Source of the DNA: Sporichthya polymorpha DSM 43042
GTDB taxonomy: Bacteria > Actinomycetota > Actinomycetes > Sporichthyales > Sporichthyaceae
Length of the DNA stretch: 64,000 nucleotides
Reading direction: 5' to 3'
Assembly (NCBI RefSeq): GCF_000384115.1
Contig: NZ_KB913029.1
Span: forward strand, 2,703,057-2,767,056
Shown: one piece after another, positions 19,071-27,386 of the stretch
Position numbering within the stretch: the first letter of the stretch is position 1
How the letters are laid out: the number at the start of each line of letters is the position of its first letter
Translations under genes and position numbers: made by a program
Notes under the pieces: generated by a model
Database searches by the model: none
The model's input: the letters and a program-made list of their open reading frames with translations, nothing else
What the model was told of the DNA's origin: nothing

Positions 19071-20068
19071 CGAACCTCCTGGTCGAGAGCCGCGGCGAGG
19101 AGCGGAACCGCGTCGAGCCCGCGGAACGTGTCGTTGAGATGGGTGCAGCCGGCGACGCCGCTCAGGCGCGTCCGGACGGGGGTCTCCAGGTTGCCCAGCG
19201 TCGCGCCGAGCAGGTGTTCCCCGGAATCGGTGACGGAATTGCAGTCGTCCCACGGCAGCGTGTGGGCGTCGACCTGCACGGCCCTGATCTCGAAACTGGC
19301 GCCGTCGGCGCGGGCCGCCAGCGAGTACTCGTGCACGACCTCGGGCTCGCCCTCCACGGGCAGCCACACGTCGCGGAAGTGCGCGTCGATCACGAGGTCG
19401 TCGCCCTCGCGCCGGACGTCGAAGCGCCGGCTGCGGCGGGTGAAATCCGCGCGCGGAGTGTCGGTGACGTGCCAGGCCCAGGGGTCGTCCGGGCGGGAGA
19501 TGTCGGTGGGCGAGGGGCCCGTGGGCTTGGGGAAGCGGCCGGCGTTGATGTCGACCTCCTGCGTCCCGCCGGCGGACCACCCGCGACAGACATTGAGCAG
19601 GAAAAGCAGTTCCTTCGGCTGGTACGGATACACGCCGGCCTCGACGACCGGGATGCCGGCGCCGAGGAACGCACCGGGGAAGTCGTCGAGGATCCGGTGG
19701 GTCAGGCCGTTCCGCCCGTCGGCCGGGATCAGCGGGTGAAGCGCCCGCCGCCAGCCCGCGGGCACCGCCGCCCCGACGAGGGCGTCGTAACCGGCGGGCT
19801 TGCGCACCTCGGCGACCACGCCGTGGAGCGGGGCGAGGACGACCTCGACCTCCGCGGTCGCGAGCACGCGCGGCTCGCCCGCGGCCGGGGTGAACAGGTC
19901 GCGGCCCGAGCCGAGCACGGTGGTCGGACCGGCCGGGCCGTCGAAGCGGAAGGAGTCGATCCAGATCGTTCGGCGCACGGAGTCCGGCGCCCGGTCCGGC
20001 GTCCGCGCACGCTGGTCGTGCACCCCGTGCCGCGGGTGCAGGCGACGAGTCTGCGCAATCTCGACCAC
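19067..20068 (-). CDS. DUF2889-type protein of unknown function
   Basis: This 333-residue soluble protein resembles the DUF2889 family. The supporting features are the segment RRFDVRREGDDLVIDAHFRD and the ending GCTHLNDTFRGLDAVPLL, which places a Cys and His in the motif CTHLND. Members are commonly found in actinobacterial catabolic clusters beside SDR, LLM and ALDH genes; no activity is known to me. The GTG start is supported by a TAAGGT -10 box 5 nt upstream, which implies a leaderless transcript. Its 3' end overlaps the aldehyde dehydrogenase start. Confidence 0.75.
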   Translation of the reverse strand: MVEIAQTRRLHPRHGVHDQRARTPDRAPDSVRRTIWIDSFRFDGPAGPTTVLGSGRDLFTPAAGEPRVLATAEVEVVLAPLHGVVAEVRKPAGYDALVGAAVPAGWRRALHPLIPADGRNGLTHRILDDFPGAFLGAGIPVVEAGVYPYQPKELLFLLNVCRGWSAGGTQEVDINAGRFPKPTGPSPTDISRPDDPWAWHVTDTPRADFTRRSRRFDVRREGDDLVIDAHFRDVWLPVEGEPEVVHEYSLAARADGASFEIRAVQVDAHTLPWDDCNSVTDSGEHLLGATLGNLETPVRTRLSGVAGCTHLNDTFRGLDAVPLLAAALDQEVR

Positions 20069-20073
20069 GATTT

Positions 20074-20098
20074 ACCTTAACCCAATAGGTTGAGTCGT
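20074..20098. promoter_or_regulatory. Shared operator and two divergent leaderless promoters
   Basis: Only 30 bp separate two divergent GTG starts (20068 minus, 20099 plus). An imperfect dyad CTTAACC-CAATA-GGTTGAG (20076-20094; 6 of 7 arm positions pair) covers it. On the plus strand TAGGTT (20086-20091) lies 7 nt before GTG 20099. On the minus strand TAAGGT (20079-20074) lies 5 nt before GTG 20068. A protein on the dyad would block both -10 boxes at once. The TetR gene at 22021 is a candidate regulator. Confidence 0.6.
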
Positions 20099-21025
20099 GT
20101 GAGCGTCTCTCCTCGCCCCTTCCGCTTCGGCGTGATCAGCCTGGGTAACTACGCCCGGCCCGCCTGGGAGGACCTCGCGCGCCGTCTGGAGGCGACCGGT
20201 TTCGACGTTCTGCACGTCCCGCAGCACTTCTCGCTGCCGATCGCGCCGGCGATCCCGGCGCTGGCGCTCGCGGCCGGGGTGACCTCGACCCTGACGCTGA
20301 GCACCCTCGTGCTCGACAACGAGGTGACGCACCCCACGGTCGTCGCGCGGGACGCGTCCTGGCTGGCCACGATGTCGGACGGCCGGTTCGAGCTCGGCCT
20401 CGGTGCCGGCTGGCTGCCCGCGGACCACGAGGTGATCGACGCGCCCTGGCGCACGGGCGCCGAGCGGGTCGACCGGCTCGAGGAGTCGCTCGCGATCCTG
20501 CGCGCGTACGGCGACGGTCCGCTCGACTTCGCCGGGAAGCACTACACGGTCCGCAGCCTCGCGAACGTCCCCGTCCCGCATGCCCATCGGATCCCGTTGC
20601 TGCTCGGCGCCGGCGGCCCGCGCATGCTCCGCCTCGCCGCGGAGCACGCCGACATCGTCGGGATCACCCCGCGCATCCGCTCCGGCCGCGTCGACCGGGC
20701 CGCCGCGCGGTCGATGACCCTCGACGCGGTGCTCGACCGCATCGAGGTCCTGCGCGAGGCCGCCGGGTCCCGCTTCGCCGAACTCGAACTCCATCTGACG
20801 CTGACCGCCGCGATCGACGCCGCCGACACCGCGCGCCTGGAGCGGACCGCCGACGCGTTCGGCACCACCGTCGACGGTCTCCGGGACGTCCCGACCGTCC
20901 TCGTCGGCGACCCCGCCGACATGGCGGACCAGCTCCTGGCCCTCCGGGAGCGGAGCGGAATCTCCTACCTCTCCGCCTTCGAGGACGTCGCCCGCCGCCT
21001 CGAGCCGGTCCTGAACCTGCTCTGA
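20099..21025 (+). CDS. LLM-class (F420-type) oxidoreductase
   Basis: This 308-residue TIM-barrel protein of the luciferase-like monooxygenase class is of the actinobacterial F420-dependent type. Supporting segments are FRFGVISLGNYARPAWEDLARRLE, LDNEVTHPTVVARDASWLATMSDGRFELGLGAGW (a classic LLM core) and PLLLGAGGPRMLRLAAEHADIVG, which would sit near the F420 phosphate site. No membrane segment or signal is present. GTG 20099 is preferred over TTG 20090 because a TAGGTT -10 box lies 7 nt before it and overlaps the TTG. It probably reduces or oxidises an intermediate in the same pathway as the divergent aldehyde dehydrogenase. Confidence 0.88.
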   Translation: MSVSPRPFRFGVISLGNYARPAWEDLARRLEATGFDVLHVPQHFSLPIAPAIPALALAAGVTSTLTLSTLVLDNEVTHPTVVARDASWLATMSDGRFELGLGAGWLPADHEVIDAPWRTGAERVDRLEESLAILRAYGDGPLDFAGKHYTVRSLANVPVPHAHRIPLLLGAGGPRMLRLAAEHADIVGITPRIRSGRVDRAAARSMTLDAVLDRIEVLREAAGSRFAELELHLTLTAAIDAADTARLERTADAFGTTVDGLRDVPTVLVGDPADMADQLLALRERSGISYLSAFEDVARRLEPVLNLL

Positions 21026-21076
21026 CGCACCACACCGCACCCCGCCACCAACCCCGCCAACGAAGGAGAAACAGCA

Positions 21077-21922
21077 ATGGGCAAGCTCGACGGCAAGGTC
21101 GCCTTCATCACCGGCGCCGCCCGCGGCCAGGGCCGGTCGCACGCGATCCGCCTTGCGGAGGAGGGTGCGTCGATCGTCGCCCTCGACATCTGCGAGCAGA
21201 TCCCGACGGTCTTCTACCCGATGGCCACGAAGCAGGACCTCGACGAGACGGTCTCGATGGTCGAGGACGTCGACGGCCGCATCCTCCCCGTCGTCGCCGA
21301 CGTGCGCGATCGCGCCGCGGTCAAGGCCGCCTACGACGCGGGTGTCGCCGAGTTCGGGCAGATCGACATCGTCGTCGCCAACGCCGGGATCATGCCGGTG
21401 ATCAACGAGGGCGAGCAGCTGTAGGCCTGGACCGACGGCATCGAGACCCTGCTGACCGGCGTCTGGAACACCATGGACGCGGCCGTGCCGGACATGATTG
21501 CCCGTCAGAGCGGCTCGATCATCATCACGAGCTCCAGCGCGGGCCTGACCGGCATCGGCCTCAACACCTCGCCGGGGCAGGCGGCGTACGTCGCCGCGAA
21601 GCACGGCGTCGTCGGCCTGATGCGCCTCTACGCCTCGCAGCTCGCGAAGTACAACATCCGCGTCAACACGATCCACCCCACCGGGGTGAACACGCCGATG
21701 GTGGCGAACGAGCAGTACGGCGCGTTCGTCATGGCCAACCTCGAGGTGGCCGCCAGCCCGCTGTATCAGAACCCGATGCCGGTCGACCTGATCGAGCCCG
21801 TCGACATCAGCAACGCGATCGTCTACCTCGCGTCCGACGACGGTCGCTACGTCACCGGCCACACGATGGTGGTCGACGCCGGCTACATCAACCGCGGCGT
21901 GCCGCGGACGCCCCCGGCCTGA
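21077..21922 (+). pseudogene. Mycofactocin-type short-chain dehydrogenase with in-frame TAG
   Basis: One continuous frame encodes a 281-residue SDR, broken only by TAG at 21422-21424 (codon 116). Before it are [20 protein letters not shown] (nucleotide binding, with the insertion typical of mycofactocin-coupled SDRs) and VVANAGIMP. After it are SSSAGLTG, the catalytic AYVAAKHGVVG (Tyr and Lys) and a normal C-terminus. The frame is unchanged across the stop, and the downstream half keeps good codon use, so the lesion is recent or a sequence error. TAG could come from CAG by one transition. AAGGAG precedes the ATG. If the stop is real, the product lacks the active site. Confidence 0.85.
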
Positions 21923-21930
21923 CGACGCGC

Positions 21931-21963
21931 GCGGCCGGTCGCCGGGATCGGGCGGCCGGCCGC
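21931..21963. terminator. GC-rich hairpin after the SDR gene
   Basis: GCGGCCGG at 21931-21938 pairs perfectly with CCGGCCGC at 21956-21963 around a 17-nt loop, 9 bp after the SDR stop. There is no U-tract, and the arms are short, so termination is only probable. Confidence 0.35.
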
Positions 21964-22020
21964 CTCCGGGCTAACATCCCCGGCAAGGAAGGACTGTCGG
22001 CGGCGGCATCGGGAGGACGA

Positions 22021-22665
22021 GTGGCACGGCCTTCGTCGCCGATGATCTCGCGTGAGCTCGCGATCAAGACGACGCTGGAGCTGATCGACGAGGAGGGCTA
22101 CGACGGCTTCTCGCTGTCGAAGCTCGCGCGCCGGATGGGTGTACGCACGCCCTCGCTCTACTACTACTTCGAGAACCGCGACGACGTCCTGCAGGAAGCG
22201 GCCCGCGAGCTGCTCAAGGAGGCGCCGGTCCCGCCGTACCCCGCGGACGGGGACTGGCAGCAGTGGTTCGTCGACCTCTGCGTCGAGACGTACCGGCTGA
22301 TCCTGCGCCACCCCCGCGCCGCCGGGCTGGTCTTCGCGTACTTCCCGAACACCGTCATCGTCCCGTCGCACGAACGCGGCGCGCAGCTGCTGACCGAGGC
22401 CGGCGTCCCGGTCGAGGACCAGTGGCCGGTCATGCGCGGCATGGAGAAGCTGATCTTCGGTCTCGCGTTCGGCGACGCCCAGGCCGAGGTCAGCGGCCGC
22501 CCGAGCGCCCCCAACGGCGGCCAGCGCGAGCAGTTCCCCTCGTTCAGCGCCGCCGTCGACGCGAGCCCCACCGGCGAGGAGCTGATGGTCCGCGCCCTCC
22601 GCCTCTACCTCAGCGGCGTCGCCACCGCCGCCGGCTCCACCCCGTCCAAGCCTCGCAAGCGCTGA
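22021..22665 (+). CDS. TetR-family transcriptional regulator
   Basis: This 214-residue repressor-type protein has an N-terminal helix-turn-helix (about residues 10-55: ELIDEEGYDGFSLSKLARRMGV then RTPSLYYYFENRDDVL) and a helical ligand-binding domain with a TetR_C-like pattern around ETYRLILRHPRAAGLVFAYFP. The GTG start follows GGGAGGACGA. The C-terminus ends in a basic tail. It lies downstream of the LLM and SDR genes and is the nearest candidate for the dyad between 20068 and 20099. Its inducer is unknown. Confidence 0.9.
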   Translation: MARPSSPMISRELAIKTTLELIDEEGYDGFSLSKLARRMGVRTPSLYYYFENRDDVLQEAARELLKEAPVPPYPADGDWQQWFVDLCVETYRLILRHPRAAGLVFAYFPNTVIVPSHERGAQLLTEAGVPVEDQWPVMRGMEKLIFGLAFGDAQAEVSGRPSAPNGGQREQFPSFSAAVDASPTGEELMVRALRLYLSGVATAAGSTPSKPRKR

Positions 22666-22857
22666 CGCCCTCCGTCCCGCCCCGCCTCGCCGCTTCCCCC
22701 GCCACAAGGCAGCCTCCCTCGCCCGGTCCCGGGAGGGAAGCGGGGTTCTGCCGAGGGAAGTGGTGCCCGGGCGTCAGCTTCACCGGCTGAACCCCTGCTT
22801 CACCAGCCACGCAGGGCCGGTGAAGCAGGGCTCAGCTGGTGAAGCCGCACCGGCGCG

Positions 22858-22917
22858 CCGCCCGCTCGCGCGTCGCACCGCCTGCTCGCGCGTCGCACCG
22901 CCTGCTCGCGCGTCGCA
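22858..22917. repeat. 20-bp tandem repeat, three units
   Basis: There are three consecutive copies of CCGCCTGCTCGCGCGTCGCA at 22858-22877, 22878-22897 and 22898-22917. The first differs by one base (CCGCCCG). A partial fourth unit then runs into the element GCTTCCCTCGC. Confidence 0.95.
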
Positions 22918-23078
22918 CCGCTTCCCTCGCTCCGTCGCGCACTTCCCTCGCCGCAACGCGGCCTCCCTCGCCGGATCGCGCGAGGGAAGGGGGTTCCGCC
23001 GAGGGAAGTGGCCGGGCGGGGACGGCTTCACTCGCTGGGAACAGGCTTTACTCGCCCGACCTGGCGAGTGAGGGCCGG

Positions 23079-23155
23079 CCCCGGCGAGTGAAGCGCAGAG
23101 GCCCCGGCGAGTGAAGCGCAGAGGCCCCGGCGAGTGAAACGCAGAGGCCCCGGCG
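23079..23155. repeat. 23-bp tandem repeat, three and one-third units
   Basis: Units start at 23079, 23102 and 23125, each beginning CCCCGGCGAGTGAAGCGCAG and ending AGG. The third has AAACGC for AAGCGC, and an 8-bp partial unit follows at 23148. The array ends 5 bp before the stop of the LuxR-type gene. Confidence 0.95.
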
Positions 23156-23159
23156 GGAT

Positions 23160-24017
23160 CTAGGGCAGCAGGCCCAGCCGCCGGGCGTTGGCGACGGCTT
23201 CGACGCGGTTGCCGGCGTCGAGCTTGCGGGAGGCGGTCTGGAGATAGGACTTCGTGGTCGCCTCGGTGAGGCCGAGGCGGTCGGCGACCACGGCGTTGCT
23301 GGCCCCGGTGGCGACCTGGATCAGGACGTCGCGCTCACGGCGCGTCAGGCGGACCGGCGGGGGAGCGGCCGGGTCGGGCGACATCGCGTGGGCGATGCGG
23401 GTCAGCAGGGCGTCAACGCGGTCCCGCTGGGCGGCGGGGACGTCGTCGCGGAGCAGCATCAGCTCGGCGTGGGCGTCGCGCAGGCACTGGTCGCGACGGC
23501 CGGGGTCGGCACTCGCGCCGGGGACGAGCTCGGCCAGGCGCCGGTCGACCTCCGCGGAGACGCGGGCGTCGGTCTCCAGACGCCGGGTCACGTCGACGAC
23601 GCGGTCGAGGACGCGGTCGCCCACCGCCATCGCCTTGCGCATGCTCGCGTACAGCACGCCCTCGAGGCCGCCCGGCAGCGAGAACGGCACTGCGACCATC
23701 GCGCGCAACCCCTCGGCGCGCACGGGCTCGTCGTAGTGGTGGGTGATGCCCTTCGCGGTCCAGTAGTCCGCGACCCACACCGGCCGGGAGAGCGCGAGCG
23801 CCTTGCCGCCGAGGCCCTGGCCCTTGCGGACGTCGAGGAACTTCAGCCCGTCGGAGCGGACGCCCACCAGCGTCGTGAGCGTCATCTGCGGACCGCCGTC
23901 GCAGATCCCGCCGGCGGCGATGTCGGTGCCCGCCGCCGCGCGCAGCGCGGTGACGTAGGGCGCGAGGTCGAGCGGTGCGGCCGGACCGGGGACGTCGGAA
24001 GGCATCCGCGTGTACAT
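23160..24017 (-). CDS. GAF-domain LuxR-type transcriptional regulator
   Basis: This 285-residue protein has an N-terminal GAF-like sensor (about residues 20-165, including GGICDGGPQMTLTTLVGVRS and KGQGLGGKALALSRPVWVADY), a helical linker, and a C-terminal LuxR helix-turn-helix (LTRRERDVLIQVATGASNAV then VADRLGLTEATTKSYL). It lacks a receiver Asp pocket, so it is not a classical response regulator. ATG 24017 is chosen because CAGAAT (24030-24025) lies 7 nt before it as a leaderless -10; the frame is open upstream but without comparable signals. It is divergent from the copper-oxidase-like gene and may regulate it. Confidence 0.88.
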   Translation of the reverse strand: MYTRMPSDVPGPAAPLDLAPYVTALRAAAGTDIAAGGICDGGPQMTLTTLVGVRSDGLKFLDVRKGQGLGGKALALSRPVWVADYWTAKGITHHYDEPVRAEGLRAMVAVPFSLPGGLEGVLYASMRKAMAVGDRVLDRVVDVTRRLETDARVSAEVDRRLAELVPGASADPGRRDQCLRDAHAELMLLRDDVPAAQRDRVDALLTRIAHAMSPDPAAPPPVRLTRRERDVLIQVATGASNAVVADRLGLTEATTKSYLQTASRKLDAGNRVEAVANARRLGLLP

Positions 24018-24168
24018 CCCGCGCATTCTGCCCGAGGGAACCCGACAAATGGAGGGGTTGGGCCGGGTTTGCCCTGGTAAGCGGGCTTTGCACGGTGCAC
24101 CATGAGGCCACGGCGTCCGGCCAGAGGTCAGCCCCCGCGACCGCGGACGCCCGCGTGAGGTGGTTTCC
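24018..24168. promoter_or_regulatory. Divergent control region of the luxR-type and oxidase genes
   Basis: This 151-bp gap carries the leaderless promoter of the regulator on the minus strand (CAGAAT at 24030-24025) and, on the plus strand, the ribosome site GAGGTGG before ATG 24169. A small perfect dyad TGCAC-G-GTGCA lies near 24085-24101. No stronger operator was seen. Confidence 0.45.
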
Positions 24169-26274
24169 ATGCGCAAGCCGATCCTGGCGGCGGGAGCCGC
24201 GGCGCTCGTCGTCCCCCTGACGCCGAGCCTCGGCACGGCGGCTCCGGCCCTGACCGCGGCCGACACCGGCCTGTTCTCCGCCCTGTTCGAGGAGCCGGCG
24301 GGCAAGTACGGCACCGACTGCATCTCGGCGAACGACCCGCGCCCGCGCTGCAAACCCACCGCCAACGCCGTCTCCCAGCTCGCCGACGGGCGCCAGATCT
24401 ACTGGAGCGGCCTGGAGGGCATGGACGAGCCCGAGCTCTCCGTCGTCGCCGAGTTCGGCCACACCGCGCTCAACAGCGGCGCCCGCCTGCTCGACCTGCG
24501 CAGCGGCTCCCCGAAGTGGAAGCCCACCGCGCCCTACGACGCGCTGATCAACGCGAACGGCAACCCCGACAACGAGTACCTGCCGCTCGTCCCGCACAAC
24601 AACGACAAGACCGACAACGACGGCGACCTGTTCTGCGCCGACCTCAACTTCCTCGCCGACGGTCGCCTGCTCACCAACGGCGGGACGGCGTACTACGAGG
24701 AGCCGGGCATCCCCGGGACCAAGTACGGCGTCGTCGAGCTCAATGGCCTGAAGAACACCCGCATCTTCGATCCGCGCACCGACCGGTGGAGCGAGGTCGG
24801 GAAGATGAAGTACGCGCGCTGGTACCCGACGATGGTGACCCAGCCCGACGGCTCGATCCTGACGTTCAGCGGCGTCGCCAAGATGATGAAGCCGTACTAC
24901 CCCGACCGCCCCGCGGACTCGGCGGCGAACGAGCGGCACGTCGAGCGCTTCGACCCGAAGACCGGCACGTGGACGGTGCTGCCGGACTCGGCGAACAAGT
25001 CGCTCCCGCTGTACCCGCGCATGCACCTGCTGCCCGACGGCCGGACGTTCTTCAACTCGCAGGGCCAGGTCGTCAATCCGATGGGCTACGCCTGGGACGA
25101 GGCGACGTGGAGCCTCACGTCGGTCTTCGACCCGAAGACCAACTCCTGGACCGACCTCGGCATCAACGATTTCGGCGGCCTGCCGCTCGGCTTCCGCGGC
25201 TCCGGCTTCTCGATGATGCTGACGCTCAAGCCGGGCGACACCACCGCGAAGTTCCTCTCGGTCGGCGGCGTGCCGTTCGCGTGGCCGGGCGGCTACTTCG
25301 GTGTCCCGTACACGACGATGACCGAGGTCGGGCCGGGCAACAGCTTCAAGTCCTACGCGAGCGGCAACCTGCACAGCCCGCGCTGGTACAACGACGGCGT
25401 CCTGCTCCCGACCGGGCACGTGTGGGTCGTCAACGGCGCCGACCGCGACCACCTCGCGGCGCCCGGCATCGACATCGCGAACCGGACGACCGAGCTGTGG
25501 GACCCGGCGACCGGCCAGTGGACGGTCACCGCCGCGCAGTCGCACGGCCGCACGTACCACCCGACCGCGATGCTGCTGCCCGACGGCCGCGTCCTCGTCG
25601 GCGGCCACGCCCCGGCCGGTTTCCTCTACGGCCGTCCGACCGACGCCGCCGAGCAGAACCTCGGCATGTCCCGCAACTACGCCGACCCGACCTTCCAGAT
25701 CTTCAACCCGCCGTACCTGTACTGGGGCAAGCGGCCGGTGATCACGAAGGTGAACCCGAACTGGTCGACGAACCGGACGATGACGGTGAACGTCGACCGG
25801 CCGAGCGAGATCTCCAGCGTCCGCCTGACGCGCAACCCCACGGTCACCCACCTGATGGACGGCGACCAGCGCAACGTCGAGCTGAAGATCGTCAGCCGGT
25901 CGAAGAACTCGGTCACCGTCGAGGTGCCGAACAGCAACTACCTGCCGGCCGGCCCGTACATGCTGTACGTCCACACGAAGTCGGCCAAGGGCGAGATCCC
26001 CTCGGTGTCCCGGCAGGTCTTCGTCGACGCCAAGCTGACGAAGGCTCAGGTCAAGGACCTGCAGATGCGCGCGTCGGGTCTGGTCCGCGGTGAACTGCTC
26101 GCCGGCGTGCCCGAGGTGCCGGCCGCCGGTGACCTCGGCAGCCCCGGCCCGAGCCAGGGTCCGCTTCGGGACGTGGCCGACCTCGCCGTGCTCCCGGGCA
26201 CGGCGTCCCGCACGGTGTCCGGGCGGCGGCCCGGTCGCCGGCGTTCGGTGACCCTGACCCGACGGGCCCGGTGA
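24169..26274 (+). CDS. Secreted galactose-oxidase-like copper radical oxidase
   Basis: This 701-residue protein has a Sec-type signal peptide (about residues 1-25, ending near GTAAPA), a kelch-type beta-propeller and a C-terminal E-set domain (DUF1929 type). All five positions of the galactose/glyoxal oxidase copper site can be placed: Cys156 in FCADLNF, Tyr219 in RWYPTM, Tyr463-His464 in TYHPTAMLLPDGRV and His561 in TVTHLMDGDQR. The enzyme should therefore be able to form a Tyr-Cys radical cofactor and oxidise a primary alcohol or aldehyde outside the cell, releasing hydrogen peroxide. The substrate is unknown. Its stop overlaps the GTG of the next anchored protein, so they are co-produced. 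Confidence 0.87.
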   Translation: MRKPILAAGAAALVVPLTPSLGTAAPALTAADTGLFSALFEEPAGKYGTDCISANDPRPRCKPTANAVSQLADGRQIYWSGLEGMDEPELSVVAEFGHTALNSGARLLDLRSGSPKWKPTAPYDALINANGNPDNEYLPLVPHNNDKTDNDGDLFCADLNFLADGRLLTNGGTAYYEEPGIPGTKYGVVELNGLKNTRIFDPRTDRWSEVGKMKYARWYPTMVTQPDGSILTFSGVAKMMKPYYPDRPADSAANERHVERFDPKTGTWTVLPDSANKSLPLYPRMHLLPDGRTFFNSQGQVVNPMGYAWDEATWSLTSVFDPKTNSWTDLGINDFGGLPLGFRGSGFSMMLTLKPGDTTAKFLSVGGVPFAWPGGYFGVPYTTMTEVGPGNSFKSYASGNLHSPRWYNDGVLLPTGHVWVVNGADRDHLAAPGIDIANRTTELWDPATGQWTVTAAQSHGRTYHPTAMLLPDGRVLVGGHAPAGFLYGRPTDAAEQNLGMSRNYADPTFQIFNPPYLYWGKRPVITKVNPNWSTNRTMTVNVDRPSEISSVRLTRNPTVTHLMDGDQRNVELKIVSRSKNSVTVEVPNSNYLPAGPYMLYVHTKSAKGEIPSVSRQVFVDAKLTKAQVKDLQMRASGLVRGELLAGVPEVPAAGDLGSPGPSQGPLRDVADLAVLPGTASRTVSGRRPGRRRSVTLTRRAR

Positions 26275-27386
26275 CGTCGGTCCGATCCCGCGCCGGTGCG
26301 GCGGCGGCCGCGGTGCTGCTCGCGGTCGCCCCCGCCCTCGGTGCGGCACCCGCGCACGCCCACGGCGGGGACCCGACGCTGGTCCCGATCGTCCGCGAGA
26401 TCGCCCCGGCGCTGCCGGCGGAGATCGTCGTCCAGGCCCGGACGACGGTCAGCGAGCAGCTGATCGTCGCCAACCCGACGGCCACTCCGCTGCTCGTCCT
26501 CGACCCCGCGGGGCTCCCGTTCCTGCGCATCGCCGGGACGGGGACGCACGGCAACGTGAACAGCCCCTGGTTCCACCGCACGCTGAACCCGCCGGGCGTG
26601 ACTCCCCGCCTGCCGGAGTCGGCGAAGCCGGGCGCGCAGGCGAAGTGGGTGCGCCTGAGCCGCGAGGGCAGCTGGGGCTGGTTCGAGCCCCGCATGCACC
26701 CGTTCGAGCCGGGCCGCGAGCCGGCGACCGGCGCGGACCCGGAACTGACGACCTGGCAGGTCGGGCTGCGGTACGGCGAGCGGCACGTCCGCGTCGAGGG
26801 AGCGCTGGAACGACGGACCGTCACGGGCTCGTTCCTCGCGCAGCCCGACCCGCGCTCCGACGGCCTCACCGCGACCGTCGCGCCGGGGTCGGTCCCGGCG
26901 ATCCTGCTCGTCGCACCGTCGGAGCGACGGGTCGAGATCGCCGGCCGGGACGGCAAGCCGTTCCTGCGGCTGCGGCCCAACGGCGCGTTCGTGAACACCG
27001 ACAGCGTGAGTTTCCGCGACAACCCCGACCTGCTCGACGCCGTGGGCAGGCGGACCGGCTGGGTCCGGGTCGGCGAACCGGGCCGCGTGCGCTGGCTGGA
27101 GCCGCGCCTGCAGTACTCCGCGGACCGCCCGCCTGAGGTCGTCGAACGCGCCGCGCGCCCGGCCGAGCTCGGGCGGTGGGAGGTCCCGCTGACCGTGGAC
27201 GGCACGGCCGCTCCGTTGACCGGCACACTCACGTGGATCCCCGCGAACACGGCGCCGAGCGCCCTGGGCGGGGACGCCGGCAGCAGCTTCCCGTGGCTCC
27301 CGGTGCTGGTCGGGGGAGCGGTGGTGCTCGGGGCCGGCGGCCTGGTCGCGGTCAGTCGAGGCCGAGCTCGACGAGTCGCCGCGTGA
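26271..27386 (+). CDS. Secreted, membrane-anchored protein of unknown function
   Basis: This 371-residue protein has a signal peptide (cleavage near APAHAHGGD), an extracytoplasmic beta-rich region and a single C-terminal helix (LPVLVGGAVVLGAGGLVAV) followed by Arg residues, so it is anchored with its bulk outside. The extracytoplasmic part seems to contain two similar halves: LVLDPAGLPFLRI...WFEPRMHPF and VEIAGRDGKPFLRLRPNG...WLEPRLQYS. It starts with GTG overlapping the oxidase stop (GTGA). It may hold the oxidase at the surface or take part in copper delivery; both are guesses. Its 3' end overlaps the convergent GMC gene by 35 bp. Confidence 0.8.
   Translation: MTSVRSRAGAAAAAVLLAVAPALGAAPAHAHGGDPTLVPIVREIAPALPAEIVVQARTTVSEQLIVANPTATPLLVLDPAGLPFLRIAGTGTHGNVNSPWFHRTLNPPGVTPRLPESAKPGAQAKWVRLSREGSWGWFEPRMHPFEPGREPATGADPELTTWQVGLRYGERHVRVEGALERRTVTGSFLAQPDPRSDGLTATVAPGSVPAILLVAPSERRVEIAGRDGKPFLRLRPNGAFVNTDSVSFRDNPDLLDAVGRRTGWVRVGEPGRVRWLEPRLQYSADRPPEVVERAARPAELGRWEVPLTVDGTAAPLTGTLTWIPANTAPSALGGDAGSSFPWLPVLVGGAVVLGAGGLVAVSRGRARRVAA

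Larger units (their letters stand above)
22666..23159. repeat. Gene-free region of mixed direct and inverted short repeats
   Basis: This 494-bp stretch lies between two convergent genes and has no credible coding frame. It is built from about eighteen variants of one element, roughly GCNRGNGAAGC, in both orientations. Forward copies include GCCGGTGAAGC (22816), GCTGGTGAAGC (22835), GCGAGGGAAG (near 22980), GCCGAGGGAAG (22998) and three GGCGAGTGAAGC-like copies after 23079. Reverse copies include GCTTCACCGGC (22777), GCTTCACCAGC (22797), GCTTCCCTCGC (22920) and GCTTCACTCGC (23025). Facing pairs could fold into several hairpins. Two tandem repeat tracts lie inside it. Confidence 0.85.

Noticed and set aside
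22858-23155. CRISPR array
   Set aside because: The 20- and 23-bp units are directly adjacent with no unique spacers, and there are no cas genes nearby.
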